Part shown: positions 34,809-44,200 of the stretch, piece after piece
Numbering within the stretch: the stretch's first letter is position 1
Layout: each line of letters begins with the position of its first letter
DNA from: Chitinophagales bacterium
GTDB lineage: Bacteria; Bacteroidota; Bacteroidia; Chitinophagales; Saprospiraceae
Direction: 5' to 3'
NCBI GenBank assembly: GCA_017303875.1
Contig: JAFLBP010000034.1
Location: 1 to 64,000, forward strand
Length of the DNA: 64,000 nt
Made by a program: the position numbers and the translations under genes
Notes under the pieces: generated by a model
The model's input: only the letters and a program-made list of their open reading frames with translations
Database searches by the model: none
Told to the model about the DNA's origin: nothing

Positions 34809-35207
34809 TCAATTTACGCGAAAATATTTTTCGGTTGCATCGGCATCGAAGCGTGCGGGGCGGGCTTCGGAATGGATGCCGGCTTCATAGCGCAGGCGCA
34901 GGGAGGAGTCGCTGCTCCACTCAATGATACCGAAAAGGGTTTTGCCGTTGTACGGGCCGGTTTCAAAATTGCTGAGGTCGAGCCGGGCCGGCGAAGCGGA
35001 GCAATCGAGGGTATAGGTAAAGGCGACGCTGTCGTAGCTGCTGCCGAAGCGGGTGAGCCAGAGGCCTTTTTGGCTGGGCAGGAAGAGGAGGTCTTCGCCT
35101 TCGCGATTGGTCCAGCGGCCTTCGAGGGGGCCGCATTCGGGTTTTTGGGTACAGGCAGCGGCCAGCAGTATGGCGGCGATGCCGGTGGCGATCAGATATG
35201 CGTTCAT
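34809..35207 (-). CDS. Small hypothetical lipoprotein
   Basis: 132 residues from ATG 35207 (a TTG 18 bases upstream is less likely). Lipobox LLAAAC. The mature part has GPLEGRWTNREGEDLLFLP, LDLSNFETGPYNGKTLFGIIEWSSDSSLRLRYEAG, a lipocalin-like cadence seen in many small Bacteroidota lipoproteins. No function can be assigned. A separate lipoprotein gene diverges from it across 341 bases. Confidence 0.65.
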   Translation of the reverse strand: MNAYLIATGIAAILLAAACTQKPECGPLEGRWTNREGEDLLFLPSQKGLWLTRFGSSYDSVAFTYTLDCSASPARLDLSNFETGPYNGKTLFGIIEWSSDSSLRLRYEAGIHSEARPARFDADATEKYFRVN

Positions 35208-35461
35208 CCTGATTAAATGTTTCAAACGTGAAAAGGTTGCCGCTTAAAGACAGATTCGGGGAGCAAAGGTCGCTTGTTTGGGTGGGAAACGGTAATGAAT
35301 TGGAATTTTTGGGACAGTATCAAAGTCATTTCATCCTGGTGTTTAAAAGCGTCACGGTTTTTTTGGCGGGCACGTTTCGGCGGTGTTGCAAATTGCCGGC
35401 CGGAAATATTCCATTTCAGTAGTCATTCAGCGATAGCAGGAATCGTTTTCACGGAAAATTA

Positions 35462-35469
35462 TACTTTTG
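35462..35469 (+). promoter_or_regulatory. Bacteroidota -7 box TACTTTTG
   Basis: Matches the TAnnTTTG consensus. It would start RNA at about 35475, upstream of an intrinsic terminator. Confidence 0.5.
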
Positions 35470-35490
35470 TGGGCCATTTGGCAACAACAG

Positions 35491-35523
35491 AACCGGGCGT
35501 GTATATCGCGCCCGGTTTTTTTT
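35491..35523 (+). terminator. Intrinsic terminator located before the lipoprotein ATG
   Basis: Perfect 9-bp arms AACCGGGCG / CGCCCGGTT with a 9-base loop and a run of eight T (35516-35523). It lies 25 bases before the ATG at 35549, between promoter and gene, so it is either an attenuator or the end of a short RNA. Confidence 0.75.
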
Positions 35524-35548
35524 GAACCATCATTTATCAAAACAACGC

Positions 35549-36352
35549 ATGCGAACACTTTTTTCAACCCTGTTATTGCTAAGCCTGCTGGCCGCTTGCC
35601 AAAACCAGCCCTCAACACCCGCGCCCGCGCCGAGCGTAAACGGCGAGGCAATTATGAAACACAAATACTGGCTGTCGAAAAATTTTAACGATGCCGTTGC
35701 CGCCAGAACCATTGTTGATACGCTGGGGCTAATGGTTTGTTCCGAGCTTATTTTTCTGGAAAAAGACACCTTGCTGATTACCGCCTGCAATTCGGATGCA
35801 AGTTTTGGCGTGTACAAATTTACCGGTCCTAATACCATTGAAGTACTCTTCGATGGATTTACCAAACCGGTTTCCGGCGCCTACGACGCTGCAAGCGGCG
35901 TGCTGCATATCGACAGGCCCGAAGGTGTCGGCGAATTTTGGTCTACCGATTTTGTGGCGCAAGACGGCGTCAACCCGCGCACCGCCGACGGCGGCGTGAT
36001 GAGCGTTGGCCGCCAACGCCTCGCCGGTGAATATGCCCTGGTGCCGCAACCCGGACAGGCAGCCGCCACGGCCATGCTGACGCTTCGGCCCGATGGTACT
36101 GCCGCAGGCCTGGGCATACATGACCGCTTCGACCCCTGGATGTCGGGAATCGGCAGTAATTCTATTATTGAGCCGCCGATGAACGGTATGTTTCTGAAAA
36201 AAAGTCAGGATGAAGACTACTATCTTTCTGTCGGCTGGCAGTTCCGCAATGATACCCTGCGCCTTTGGGACTTGAAAAACCTCAACGGGCCAGACGATTT
36301 GCCGGAATACAAGGCTGTCAAATTGATGGGTACTTATGTGAAGCAACGTTAA
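35549..36352 (+). CDS. Hypothetical lipoprotein
   Basis: 267 residues from ATG 35549, lipobox LLSLLAAC (Cys17), followed by a Pro/Ala-rich linker. The body begins MKHKYWLSKNFNDAVAARTIVDTLGLMVCSELIFLEKDTLLITACNSDASFGVYKF and ends DDLPEYKAVKLMGTYVKQR. It has no domain I recognise. It is a probable periplasmic or surface lipoprotein. The terminator just before its start suggests conditional expression. Confidence 0.65.
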   Translation: MRTLFSTLLLLSLLAACQNQPSTPAPAPSVNGEAIMKHKYWLSKNFNDAVAARTIVDTLGLMVCSELIFLEKDTLLITACNSDASFGVYKFTGPNTIEVLFDGFTKPVSGAYDAASGVLHIDRPEGVGEFWSTDFVAQDGVNPRTADGGVMSVGRQRLAGEYALVPQPGQAAATAMLTLRPDGTAAGLGIHDRFDPWMSGIGSNSIIEPPMNGMFLKKSQDEDYYLSVGWQFRNDTLRLWDLKNLNGPDDLPEYKAVKLMGTYVKQR

Positions 36353-36355
36353 TCC

Positions 36356-37609
36356 TTATTTCACGGTAATATACTCTAAAATAAGGTTCATCATTTCATT
36401 CTTTACACCCCAGCCATAGGTAATTTTTTGCGACGGGGAATAAGGATTGAGTGGATTTTGGGCAGTGTTGTCGAATTGCGCCTCCGCATAGATAACACTG
36501 CCTTTTTTTAACAGCAGCGGCTCTTCAAACCGATATGTCATCTGCCACTGAAATTCCCAGTTATTGATCTGTATCAAAGGAACAATGCCGCCACCCGGTG
36601 TGATGGCATAGGCACGAAAGTTTTTGCCCAAAAGGTGCATGTGGGGTAAAATACTCACTAATTTTATGTCCTCACGCAAAACGGCCGAGCGCATGTAAAA
36701 AGTAGGTTTTGTGCCCGGATACAAGACAAAAGGCGGATTGGTGATGGCATTTTCGCCGATGGCGAAGGTGCGCACCTGTTTTTCCGGCGGTGTTTTGGCC
36801 AGCCACAATTTTACCTTCGGCCGGTCGCTTACGCCAACAGGTGTTGGGGCATAATGCACATTCAGTACCAGATCGGCGCCGGCGGGCAGTAATTTGGCAG
36901 CGCCGTCGGGGTAAAAAACCGGAAGATTGCCCGGCACCCATCCCTGCCAGAAGGGGTCGGCCAAGGGAATATTAATCTGCTCAAATTCAGGCACTTCGTC
37001 AACGGCTTTCCGATGTTCGCCGCGCAGCGCATTGGAGGTGTCAATCATGATGCGGCAATGGTGCGTCACACTCCGGTTGCCGGGTTCATAGGCGATGGCA
37101 CGTACATAAAGGTCTTGCCGGGTATGGGTGGGCAGGATAAAAAGACGATACTGTTCTTTGCTGTCGGCAGGTAGCGTGAAGGTGCTGTCCATTTCAATGA
37201 CCAGATCGTGCGGGCCGGGATCCAGTAAACTGGCGCCAGGCAGGTTCTGAAACTTTTTTTTCGGCGTTTTACCCTTGGCTTTACCCTGGCTTACCCAGTC
37301 GGCAATGCGGGCAATCTCTTCGTCGGTAAGCGTATTTTGCTGGTGAAAACGCCGGAAAGTCGGATCGGCGGGCCAGGGCGGCATATAGCGCAGTGCCGTT
37401 ACTTTCCGGATCATATCGCCCCGCTGCGCCACGTCTTCGTAGGTCATCAGGGCAAAAGGCCCTGCGCCGCCCGGGTAGTGGCAGCCGGTACAGTGTTGTT
37501 GCAGTAAAGGTTGAATATCAGTATAATATGTGGGCGTTGTTTGCTGTGCAAACAACCTGAGAGCCGGAATGGCGAGCAGGAGGGCTAAAAATTTAATATT
37601 CCAATACAC
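36356..37609 (-). CDS. Cytochrome c / copper type II (PHM-like) monooxygenase fusion
   Basis: 417 residues from a GTG at 37609, giving a signal peptide directly (IKFLALLLAIPALRLFA); the longer ORF overlaps the redoxin gene by 179 bases and is less likely. N-terminal c-type haem domain with CTGCH (Cys40-His44) and a possible axial Met in MPPWP (Met76). Then a peptidylglycine-monooxygenase-like domain with all six expected copper ligands: His183-His184 (THHCRIM), His252 (NVHYAP), His323 and His325 (PHMH) and Met406/407 (KNEMM). PHM-type enzymes hydroxylate C-H bonds with O2; substrate unknown. It overlaps the redoxin gene by 17 bases, implying coupling. Confidence 0.8.
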   Translation of the reverse strand: MYWNIKFLALLLAIPALRLFAQQTTPTYYTDIQPLLQQHCTGCHYPGGAGPFALMTYEDVAQRGDMIRKVTALRYMPPWPADPTFRRFHQQNTLTDEEIARIADWVSQGKAKGKTPKKKFQNLPGASLLDPGPHDLVIEMDSTFTLPADSKEQYRLFILPTHTRQDLYVRAIAYEPGNRSVTHHCRIMIDTSNALRGEHRKAVDEVPEFEQINIPLADPFWQGWVPGNLPVFYPDGAAKLLPAGADLVLNVHYAPTPVGVSDRPKVKLWLAKTPPEKQVRTFAIGENAITNPPFVLYPGTKPTFYMRSAVLREDIKLVSILPHMHLLGKNFRAYAITPGGGIVPLIQINNWEFQWQMTYRFEEPLLLKKGSVIYAEAQFDNTAQNPLNPYSPSQKITYGWGVKNEMMNLILEYITVK

Positions 37610-38204
37610 AACCGACGGGTTCTGTGCGCCTGATGGGCGCGGGTTGATGTTGTAATGCAGCCTGAATGGCCGCTTCGAGATAGTATTCAGTTGCTTCCTG
37701 GCGATGTTTGCCAAGGGCAAAAAACCAATTGTCGATTGCCCCTGAATACAGCACTTCGCCATTGGGAGCAAGCAAAAATACCTCAGGCATAACCGTAGCG
37801 CCTAATTTTTTGGCCAACCGATGTTTGTGATCTTTATACACTTCAAATGGTAGCCGGTAAGTGCTGCAAAATTGCCTGATGTTTTTGGTTTTCGACCATT
37901 TGGTAAATAAACCAACAAAGCGCACTTCCGGATAACGCTGCGACAAATTGCTCAATGTGCGCGTGTATTGCCGGGAAATCGGGCAATCCGTACCTAAAAA
38001 TACGATGGCGCTCATGGTTTTTCCAGGTGCCGGGCCAGGTTCTACAATGCGGCCAAGAGTGTCCTGCAATTTGGTCTGCTCTAAAAAAGTTTGTGCCGAC
38101 AGCAGGCAGGGGAGGAGCAGGAGGAGAATGCAGAATAGCGTATTCTGTTCCGTGTGCCGCTCAGGTAGCGCCGAATTATGAATATTATTCTTCTTTTTGT
38201 TCAT
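37593..38204 (-). CDS. Exported redoxin (AhpC/TSA-like), partner of the copper monooxygenase
   Basis: 203 residues with a signal peptide ending LLSAQ. The redoxin core shows SAIVFLGTDCPISRQYTRTLSNLSQRY and VMPEVFLLAPNGEVLYSGAIDNWF. The TDCPISRQY motif has one Cys in the peroxiredoxin position and no resolving CXXC. In other phyla this redoxin, a cytochrome and a PHM-like domain occur in one polypeptide; here they are two overlapping genes. It probably passes reducing equivalents or protects the copper site, but this is inference. Confidence 0.78.
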   Translation of the reverse strand: MNKKKNNIHNSALPERHTEQNTLFCILLLLLPCLLSAQTFLEQTKLQDTLGRIVEPGPAPGKTMSAIVFLGTDCPISRQYTRTLSNLSQRYPEVRFVGLFTKWSKTKNIRQFCSTYRLPFEVYKDHKHRLAKKLGATVMPEVFLLAPNGEVLYSGAIDNWFFALGKHRQEATEYYLEAAIQAALQHQPAPIRRTEPVGCVLEY

Positions 38205-38293
38205 TTTTTTTGAATTTCAGGAAAAGTATTGGCTGTTCTTTCCCCGCCGATTTCGATTTTAAGGCAAATAATCTATACCGGGGAGCAACGCTG

Positions 38294-38337
38294 ATTCGTG
38301 TATTCGTGGCTAAAAAAGTTGCCACGAATGCACGAAT
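38294..38337. repeat. Iterated-word hairpin (word ATTCGTG)
   Basis: Arms 38294-38310 and 38321-38337 pair in 16 of 17 positions around TAAAAAAGTT. Each arm holds the word ATTCGTG twice. It lies upstream of the redoxin gene and downstream of the SusC/D lipoprotein gene, both minus-strand. Confidence 0.85.
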
Positions 38338-38461
38338 AATTTTTTTCCGCACCCTCCCTGAGAGAAAGCGAGATTCCGCATTCCGCACTTGAACCATTCC
38401 ACAATAAGCAAAGGCCATCCCGGTTGCCCGAAATGGCCTCTGCAAAAAGCAATGGAGTCGC

Positions 38462-39514
38462 TTATTTCAGCGGTGGCCAGTCTCTGCCGTCTTTACGGGT
38501 CAGCTCGACTGTGCCGGCGTCGCCGTAGGTATTGTTCCAGCGAATGGTCAGTTTCGGACCAATTACGGAGAGGACGTTGTAAGTGTAAGTGTCACTGTAT
38601 TGGTCGGTGCCGGCAGTGCTCAAAGCATTGCATGCGTCTTTTACACGCGCACTTGCCGAGTAAGCTGGACTGTCGTTCCAGACGGCCTCGTAGTGCCCGA
38701 AAGACAAATCCGGTGTGAGGTATGATCCAAGAATAGGGCCAGCCGGGCCCATTTCCTGCGTCCAGGCAATGGTGCCGGTGAGGGTGCCAGGGGCGGCTGC
38801 ACCACCGCCACTGCCATCGCCTTTTACCATTTCCGTTTGTACATAATCTAACTCGCCTGCGAGGTCGGAAGCGCAAACGACACCGAATTTAACCGTGCAG
38901 GACGACTGCGGGAACTCCTCTGAGCAGATAGAATCGGACCAGTAGTCGAATTTGCGGCCGTCTTCGGTGTAAATGATCCAGGAAAGTTCAAACTGGTCGC
39001 CTTTTACGAAAGGCGATTCAGGAGAGCGGTCGGGTTTTGCCGGATTGTTGAATACCGCAACTTCTGTACTGCCATCATATTTAAACTTGGCCTCTTTGTA
39101 GAGGTTGTAAATATCGGCTTGTGAGATGCTGAAACTGATGTCGCTGCGGTTTCCCGGTACGGCGCTGCCTTCTACAACTTTGAACAGTTTTCCGCCGGCA
39201 TTGGCATCCTGAAAGCGACCACCATGTCGAGCAAGGCGGTTGTTGCCTTCTGCGTCCACATAGCTTTCATCGAAATACAGGTAAAATTCGATTTTGGAAA
39301 CTTTATTGATACCATCAATGGCATTCCAGCGGAAATCTACACTCAGGCTGGTGCCTGGTTCGGCGAAAACGAAGTTGCGTGCGGAAGTGCTTTGAAAACG
39401 CCCCCAGCCATGCACAGCCGTTTCATAATCCGGTACCGGGTTGAGTGATTCATCGCGGCAACTGGACAAAACAGCCAGTACGAGCGCGGCGAAAAGCAAT
39501 TTAAAACGATTCAT
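38462..39514 (-). CDS. SusC/D-associated surface lipoprotein, unknown fold
   Basis: 350 residues from ATG 39514, lipobox LAVLSSC. The mature part is beta-rich: STSARNFVFAEPGTSLSVDFRWNAIDGINKVSKIEFYLYFDESYVDAEGN, then a Gly/Ala linker and a C-terminal domain. Its place after SusD, as the last gene of the transport unit, is that of SusE/SusF-like binding proteins, although I do not recognise the family. It would help capture the ligand for the adjacent SusC/D pair. Confidence 0.7.
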   Translation of the reverse strand: MNRFKLLFAALVLAVLSSCRDESLNPVPDYETAVHGWGRFQSTSARNFVFAEPGTSLSVDFRWNAIDGINKVSKIEFYLYFDESYVDAEGNNRLARHGGRFQDANAGGKLFKVVEGSAVPGNRSDISFSISQADIYNLYKEAKFKYDGSTEVAVFNNPAKPDRSPESPFVKGDQFELSWIIYTEDGRKFDYWSDSICSEEFPQSSCTVKFGVVCASDLAGELDYVQTEMVKGDGSGGGAAAPGTLTGTIAWTQEMGPAGPILGSYLTPDLSFGHYEAVWNDSPAYSASARVKDACNALSTAGTDQYSDTYTYNVLSVIGPKLTIRWNNTYGDAGTVELTRKDGRDWPPLK

Positions 39515-39548
39515 ATTTGAACGTTGCATTTTTTGTTAAAGGATGGAA

Positions 39549-41240
39549 TTAGTTTTTGTCCCAGAAAATGGGATCGCGGTCGTAAATCACATTGATATAC
39601 GGCGCTGCGCTTGGGTTGAGCGTTAACTCCTGTTGTGGGTAAGGCATGCGTTTGGGTTCGTCGCGCACCGGGTTGATCGGCTCCTGGAGGGTAGTTGGCA
39701 GTCCGGTACGGCGGAAGGCATTCCACAGTTCGGTTGCGTTGCCCCAGGAGGAGAACCACATTTGTTTCATCACTACATTGAGCCTGGCATTGTTGTCGGG
39801 CGCAGCGTCGTAGCGGGCAAGCCATTTGGCAACATACTGGTTGATGGTATCGCTGCTGGGCGCAACAGCGTTGCCCAGATCGGTTGCAACGCCAAAGGTG
39901 CTTACTTTGGCGATGTGTTTGCGGATGGCCTCTTCAAAAAGTGTACGCGGGTCGCCGGTAGCTGCACCTAAAGCAAGCGCTGCTTCAATGCGGTAGTAAA
40001 GTACGTTGATATGTGTCAGCGCCGGGTGGATGCCACCGCCGGGTGCGGCGTTGGCTGCGGGCAAACCAGGCGTTGCAACATCGTAATAGCCGCCGCATGG
40101 ATATACACCCGGAATGGTGCGCAAGGTACCATCGGCTGGTACACCGGCCGGGTCGGAACGGTCGCGACCGAAAATACCGGCGAGGAAATCGCGCTCATCC
40201 GCCCCGAATGTTTTACCCTGGTTTGTGTAGATCGCGTCAATAACATTCTGATTGGCAACGAGATATCCATAGGTACAGCCTGGAGTGGTTACGCAGGGAA
40301 TCGTACCTTTATCTGTGGGGTTGTTCGGGTCCAGTACTTTCTTGGTTTGGCGACGGAAATAGAAGGGGAAACGCGGATCCCCATCAACCAACATTTCCAC
40401 CATCATCTGATGTGAAATATACGTGAATTCACCACCGGTATAGGTGCCCTGATACCAGGGGTGGCGGTTATCAGGGGTAACGGTTTTGCTGAACTGGAAT
40501 TGGAAATCTTCTGCTCCACTTCCGATCAGTTCGCCGGCACTGATTAATGCTTCAATAGTGCTTTTAGCCTCTGCCGGATTGACCAGACGGGTGGTCATGG
40601 CCATTTTTAACTTGAAGGTGTTGGCAAATTTTTTCCAACGAATAATGTCACCATTGTACACGATATCACCTTCAACGATAACACCGGATGTTTTGTTCAG
40701 GTTTACAATGGCATCTTCAACCAACTGGCGACAAGCGCGATAAACTTCCTCATCTTTGTCAAATTTAGGAAATTTAATGGCCGTCTCTGCATTCCCCTTC
40801 AATGCTTCTGAGAAAGGTACATCGCCAAACTGATCGACCATAGTCACGTAGGTATAGGCTTTGAGCAATTGCGCAATACCTAAGTAATGTGGGTTTTCGG
40901 CGCGCTCATCGGTTGCAACCGAGGCTTCAATTACACCCTCCAGATCTTTCAGGACGTTGGCGTACATGCTGTTCCAGTAGCCATTCCAGGAGGTTGCAGG
41001 CACATTCCAGTCGTCGTTGGAGCTGATCATGCCCATAAAACCATGCTGCGCGTAGTTGGTGCCGCCGGCAAGGTTGGCAAAAAGAATATTCTCTGCGTTG
41101 GTGAGCAGCAGATTGGGTGTTGTAGACGAGGGATTGATCGGGTCGGTGTTTACGTCCAGATCAAACATGTTGCAGGCATTGACCGACAACAACAGGCCCG
41201 TCAAAGCAGCCGTTCTGACAATATTTTTGATTAATTTCAT
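39549..41240 (-). CDS. SusD/RagB-family nutrient-binding lipoprotein (SusD-like 2)
   Basis: 563 residues, lipobox LLLSVNAC followed by NMFDLDVNTDPINPSSTTPNLLLTNAEN, the typical start of the SusD-like-2 branch. A helical TPR-like core continues (NPHYLGIAQLLKAYTYVTMVDQFGDVPFSEAL is diagnostic) and the C-terminus reads QQELTLNPSAAPYINVIYDRDPIFWDKN. It covers the mouth of the SusC barrel and delivers ligand. The ligand may be glycan or peptide; this branch is often found without glycoside hydrolases, as here. Confidence 0.93.
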   Translation of the reverse strand: MKLIKNIVRTAALTGLLLSVNACNMFDLDVNTDPINPSSTTPNLLLTNAENILFANLAGGTNYAQHGFMGMISSNDDWNVPATSWNGYWNSMYANVLKDLEGVIEASVATDERAENPHYLGIAQLLKAYTYVTMVDQFGDVPFSEALKGNAETAIKFPKFDKDEEVYRACRQLVEDAIVNLNKTSGVIVEGDIVYNGDIIRWKKFANTFKLKMAMTTRLVNPAEAKSTIEALISAGELIGSGAEDFQFQFSKTVTPDNRHPWYQGTYTGGEFTYISHQMMVEMLVDGDPRFPFYFRRQTKKVLDPNNPTDKGTIPCVTTPGCTYGYLVANQNVIDAIYTNQGKTFGADERDFLAGIFGRDRSDPAGVPADGTLRTIPGVYPCGGYYDVATPGLPAANAAPGGGIHPALTHINVLYYRIEAALALGAATGDPRTLFEEAIRKHIAKVSTFGVATDLGNAVAPSSDTINQYVAKWLARYDAAPDNNARLNVVMKQMWFSSWGNATELWNAFRRTGLPTTLQEPINPVRDEPKRMPYPQQELTLNPSAAPYINVIYDRDPIFWDKN

Positions 41241-41260
41241 TGTTCGTAGCGTTTTGATGT

Positions 41261-44200
41261 TTAGAAGGTAGCGCTGAGGTTGATACCGAAACGACGGGTA
41301 GTTGGCGCGGAGCCATATTCAAACCCTTGAACATTCGATTCTGCTGTTTCGCCCAATACTTCCGGGTCGAGGTTCAGGCCTTCGATGAAATTTGGTGCAA
41401 CAAACCACAGGTTGCGGCCCGAAACAGAGAGGCGCAGGCTGCCCAGGGGCGTGCGCGCCAGCCATTTTTTCGGGAAAGTATAACCCAGCGAAAGCTCCCG
41501 CAGGCGAATTACTGTAGCATCGTATACGTTGGTTTCGTCGGCGCCGTAAGGGCCAAAACCATTGCTGAAGAAGTAGTCGAAAGCAGTAACCGGAACGGTG
41601 TTGCGGATGGTGTTGCCGTTTTCATCTAAAATCGCCGTTTCGCTTTGCGGATCGCCGTAAACGCCCGGGATGACGCGCAGCGCCTCGCGGTCTTCGGTGA
41701 TGGCGAGTTGACCGCGTGCCAGCAGCGAACCACCCGTGGTGAGGTACATGTCGCCGCCTTGCTTCCAGTCGAGCAGGGTCGTGAGGCTGAACCCTTTCCA
41801 GCTCAGGGTATTTACCCAGGAGAGCAGGAAGTCGGCATTCGGGTCACCAATTACCTGCGAGGTGCTGGTGATGATGGTCAGGCCCGTGGTTTTGTCGATC
41901 AGACGATTGCCTGCATCGTCGCGGGCAATGGCGGTACCAAAGATTTGGCCGTAGGGCAAGCCGCTGCGGTGAATGGCGCCAAGGGAAGAGTTAAAGCCGC
42001 CGATAAAGATGTCGCCACCCTCTCCGGAGCTAACTACCAGTGCACGGTTGCGTTGCAGGTTGATATTGGCCTGCCAGCTGAATCCTTTGTCGTTTTTGAA
42101 AGGCCAGAGTTCAAGGCCGAGTTCGATACCTTTATTTTGTACTTCACCGGCATTTACAATAGCAGAAGTAAAGCCGGAGGACGCAGGTACTTGCGTTTCA
42201 GTAATCTGGGCGGTAGAGTTGCGCTTGTACCAGGTAAAGTCGACTCCAACGCGGTTACGAAAGAAACGCAAATCCGTACCAAGCTCAATTTCGGTAGTCA
42301 ATTCATGGCGCAGGTCTGCATTTCCCAGTGTATTGTCGAGTGTTGCCTGATTAATAATATTGCCACCTACTGTGGTAAATACCTGTTCGATACGGTAAGT
42401 AGTTTGTGTTTGATAAGGCCTGGCCTGGTTGCCCACTTGCGACCAGGCGGCGCGTACTTTGGCAAAATCAAGCACTTTGGATTTCACACCGAGCAGATCC
42501 GTCAGTACCAGCGAGGTATTGATGCTGGGGTAAAAGAAGCTGTTGTTTTTGATCGGCAGGGTAGAAGCCCAGTCGTTACGCGCGGTGATACCCACGAACC
42601 AGTAATCGCGGAAACCCAGCTGGAGGTCGCCAAATAGACCGTAAAGACGCTGGAGTTCCTGTTCCTGAAAACCTACATTCTGTGTGGAAGTTGCGGAAAG
42701 CTGGTTGGTGCCCGGAGAAATGATGCCGTCACCGCCTATAAAGTCACGTTTGAATCGGCGTTCGTTCATGTTCAGGCCGACAATGCCCGTAAAGTCAAAA
42801 TCGCTGCCGATACCGGTTTTAACAGTCGCCAGATACGTGAGGTCAACCTCGCGGTTGCTCAGGTTGTCGGTCCATACGCCACCGTTGGCATCTGCCTCAC
42901 CGCCGGAGCGGAGCTCGTATTTGCGGAAATCAGTGTAGGCATTCATACCACCGCGTGCGGTGAAGTTGAGCCATTTGGTCAGGTCGTAACTCAGGGCGAG
43001 GTTACCAAAAGCACGGTTCACATCACTGGTATAGCGCGAGTTTTTGACAAGCCAGAACGGATTATCGAGTGCGCGGTAGAATACGTTGTTGCCGTTTACC
43101 GGGTTCTCAAAAGGATAATCCGAGAGGTTGTAGTTACGCGGCAGGAAGTACAGACGTGTGAAAATAGAAGCGTCTGCGGTACCAAAGTTACCACCGAATA
43201 AAGAACCACCCATAGGCGGGTTGCCCTGCTGGGTATTTACATAACTGACATTACCCGAAACGGTAAGGCCATTGTCGAGGGCCGCACGGCCGCCAAACGA
43301 CAAGGTGGTACGGCTGGATTTTGACTCTGGTACGATACCGTTGTTGGTCATACGGCCTACGGTAGCGCTGAGCGAAGTTTTGTCGCCTCCCGCATTGATG
43401 TTAACAGCCGTTTCATTTAACAGACCTGTTTCAAAAAAGTCGCCAAGGAAATCAAATGGCTGGTATTTTACGGCCAGCGGGCGGCCTTGCGCGTCGAACA
43501 ATTCCGGGAAAACGCCGGGATAACCCTTGGCTTCTGCAAATGGAATGGAAACCAGCGGGTGACGAACATAGCCTTCTGGCAGTGGCGTGCCATCGGCATA
43601 CTTCTCAATCACTTTGCTGTAGGCGGTACCGTAAGTGCTGTTCAAACGGTCTACATGCTCCGCAAAAGGGGCGCCCCAGTTACCGATAAAACCGCCGTTG
43701 TAGAGCTGGTTGGAACCTTGGCCGTACACGTTTTGGTAGTCCGGCAAACCGGAAACCTGCTCAAAGGTCGTGTTTTGATTGAGGGTCACCTCAAGGCCCT
43801 TACGGCCTTTTTTGCTACCGGTTTTAGTTGTGATGACGATAACGCCATTGGCCGCACGCGAGCCGTACAGCGCAGCCGCAGCAGCGCCTTTGAGCACGGA
43901 AATGCTTTCAATGTTATTCGGATCAATGTCAAAACCGCGATTGGAGTACTGTGTACCACCGGAGGCACCGGTAGAAGCGCGCACGGAGTTGTCGAAGGGG
44001 ATACCATCTACCACAAACAGCGGTTGGGTGTTACCCGTCAGGGATGCCTGACCGCGAATGTTGATCTTGGTCGACATGCCCGGAGAGCCGCCGGCCCCCT
44101 GAATGTTTACTCCGGCTACTTTGCCTGCGAGCGCGCGCACGGGATCCACCTCTGCGCGTTGCTGGAGCTGGTCGCTTTGCACATCGGTGGCGGAGTAGCC

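Larger units (their letters stand above)
35208..35548. other. Divergent intergenic region with promoter and terminator
   Basis: No credible gene. It contains a -7 box at 35462-35469 and an intrinsic terminator at 35491-35523, both on the plus strand and both before the next ATG. Confidence 0.65.

Noticed and set aside
37610..37771. 54-codon N-terminal extension of the copper monooxygenase
   Set aside because: It overlaps the redoxin gene in another frame and would place the signal peptide inside the protein.
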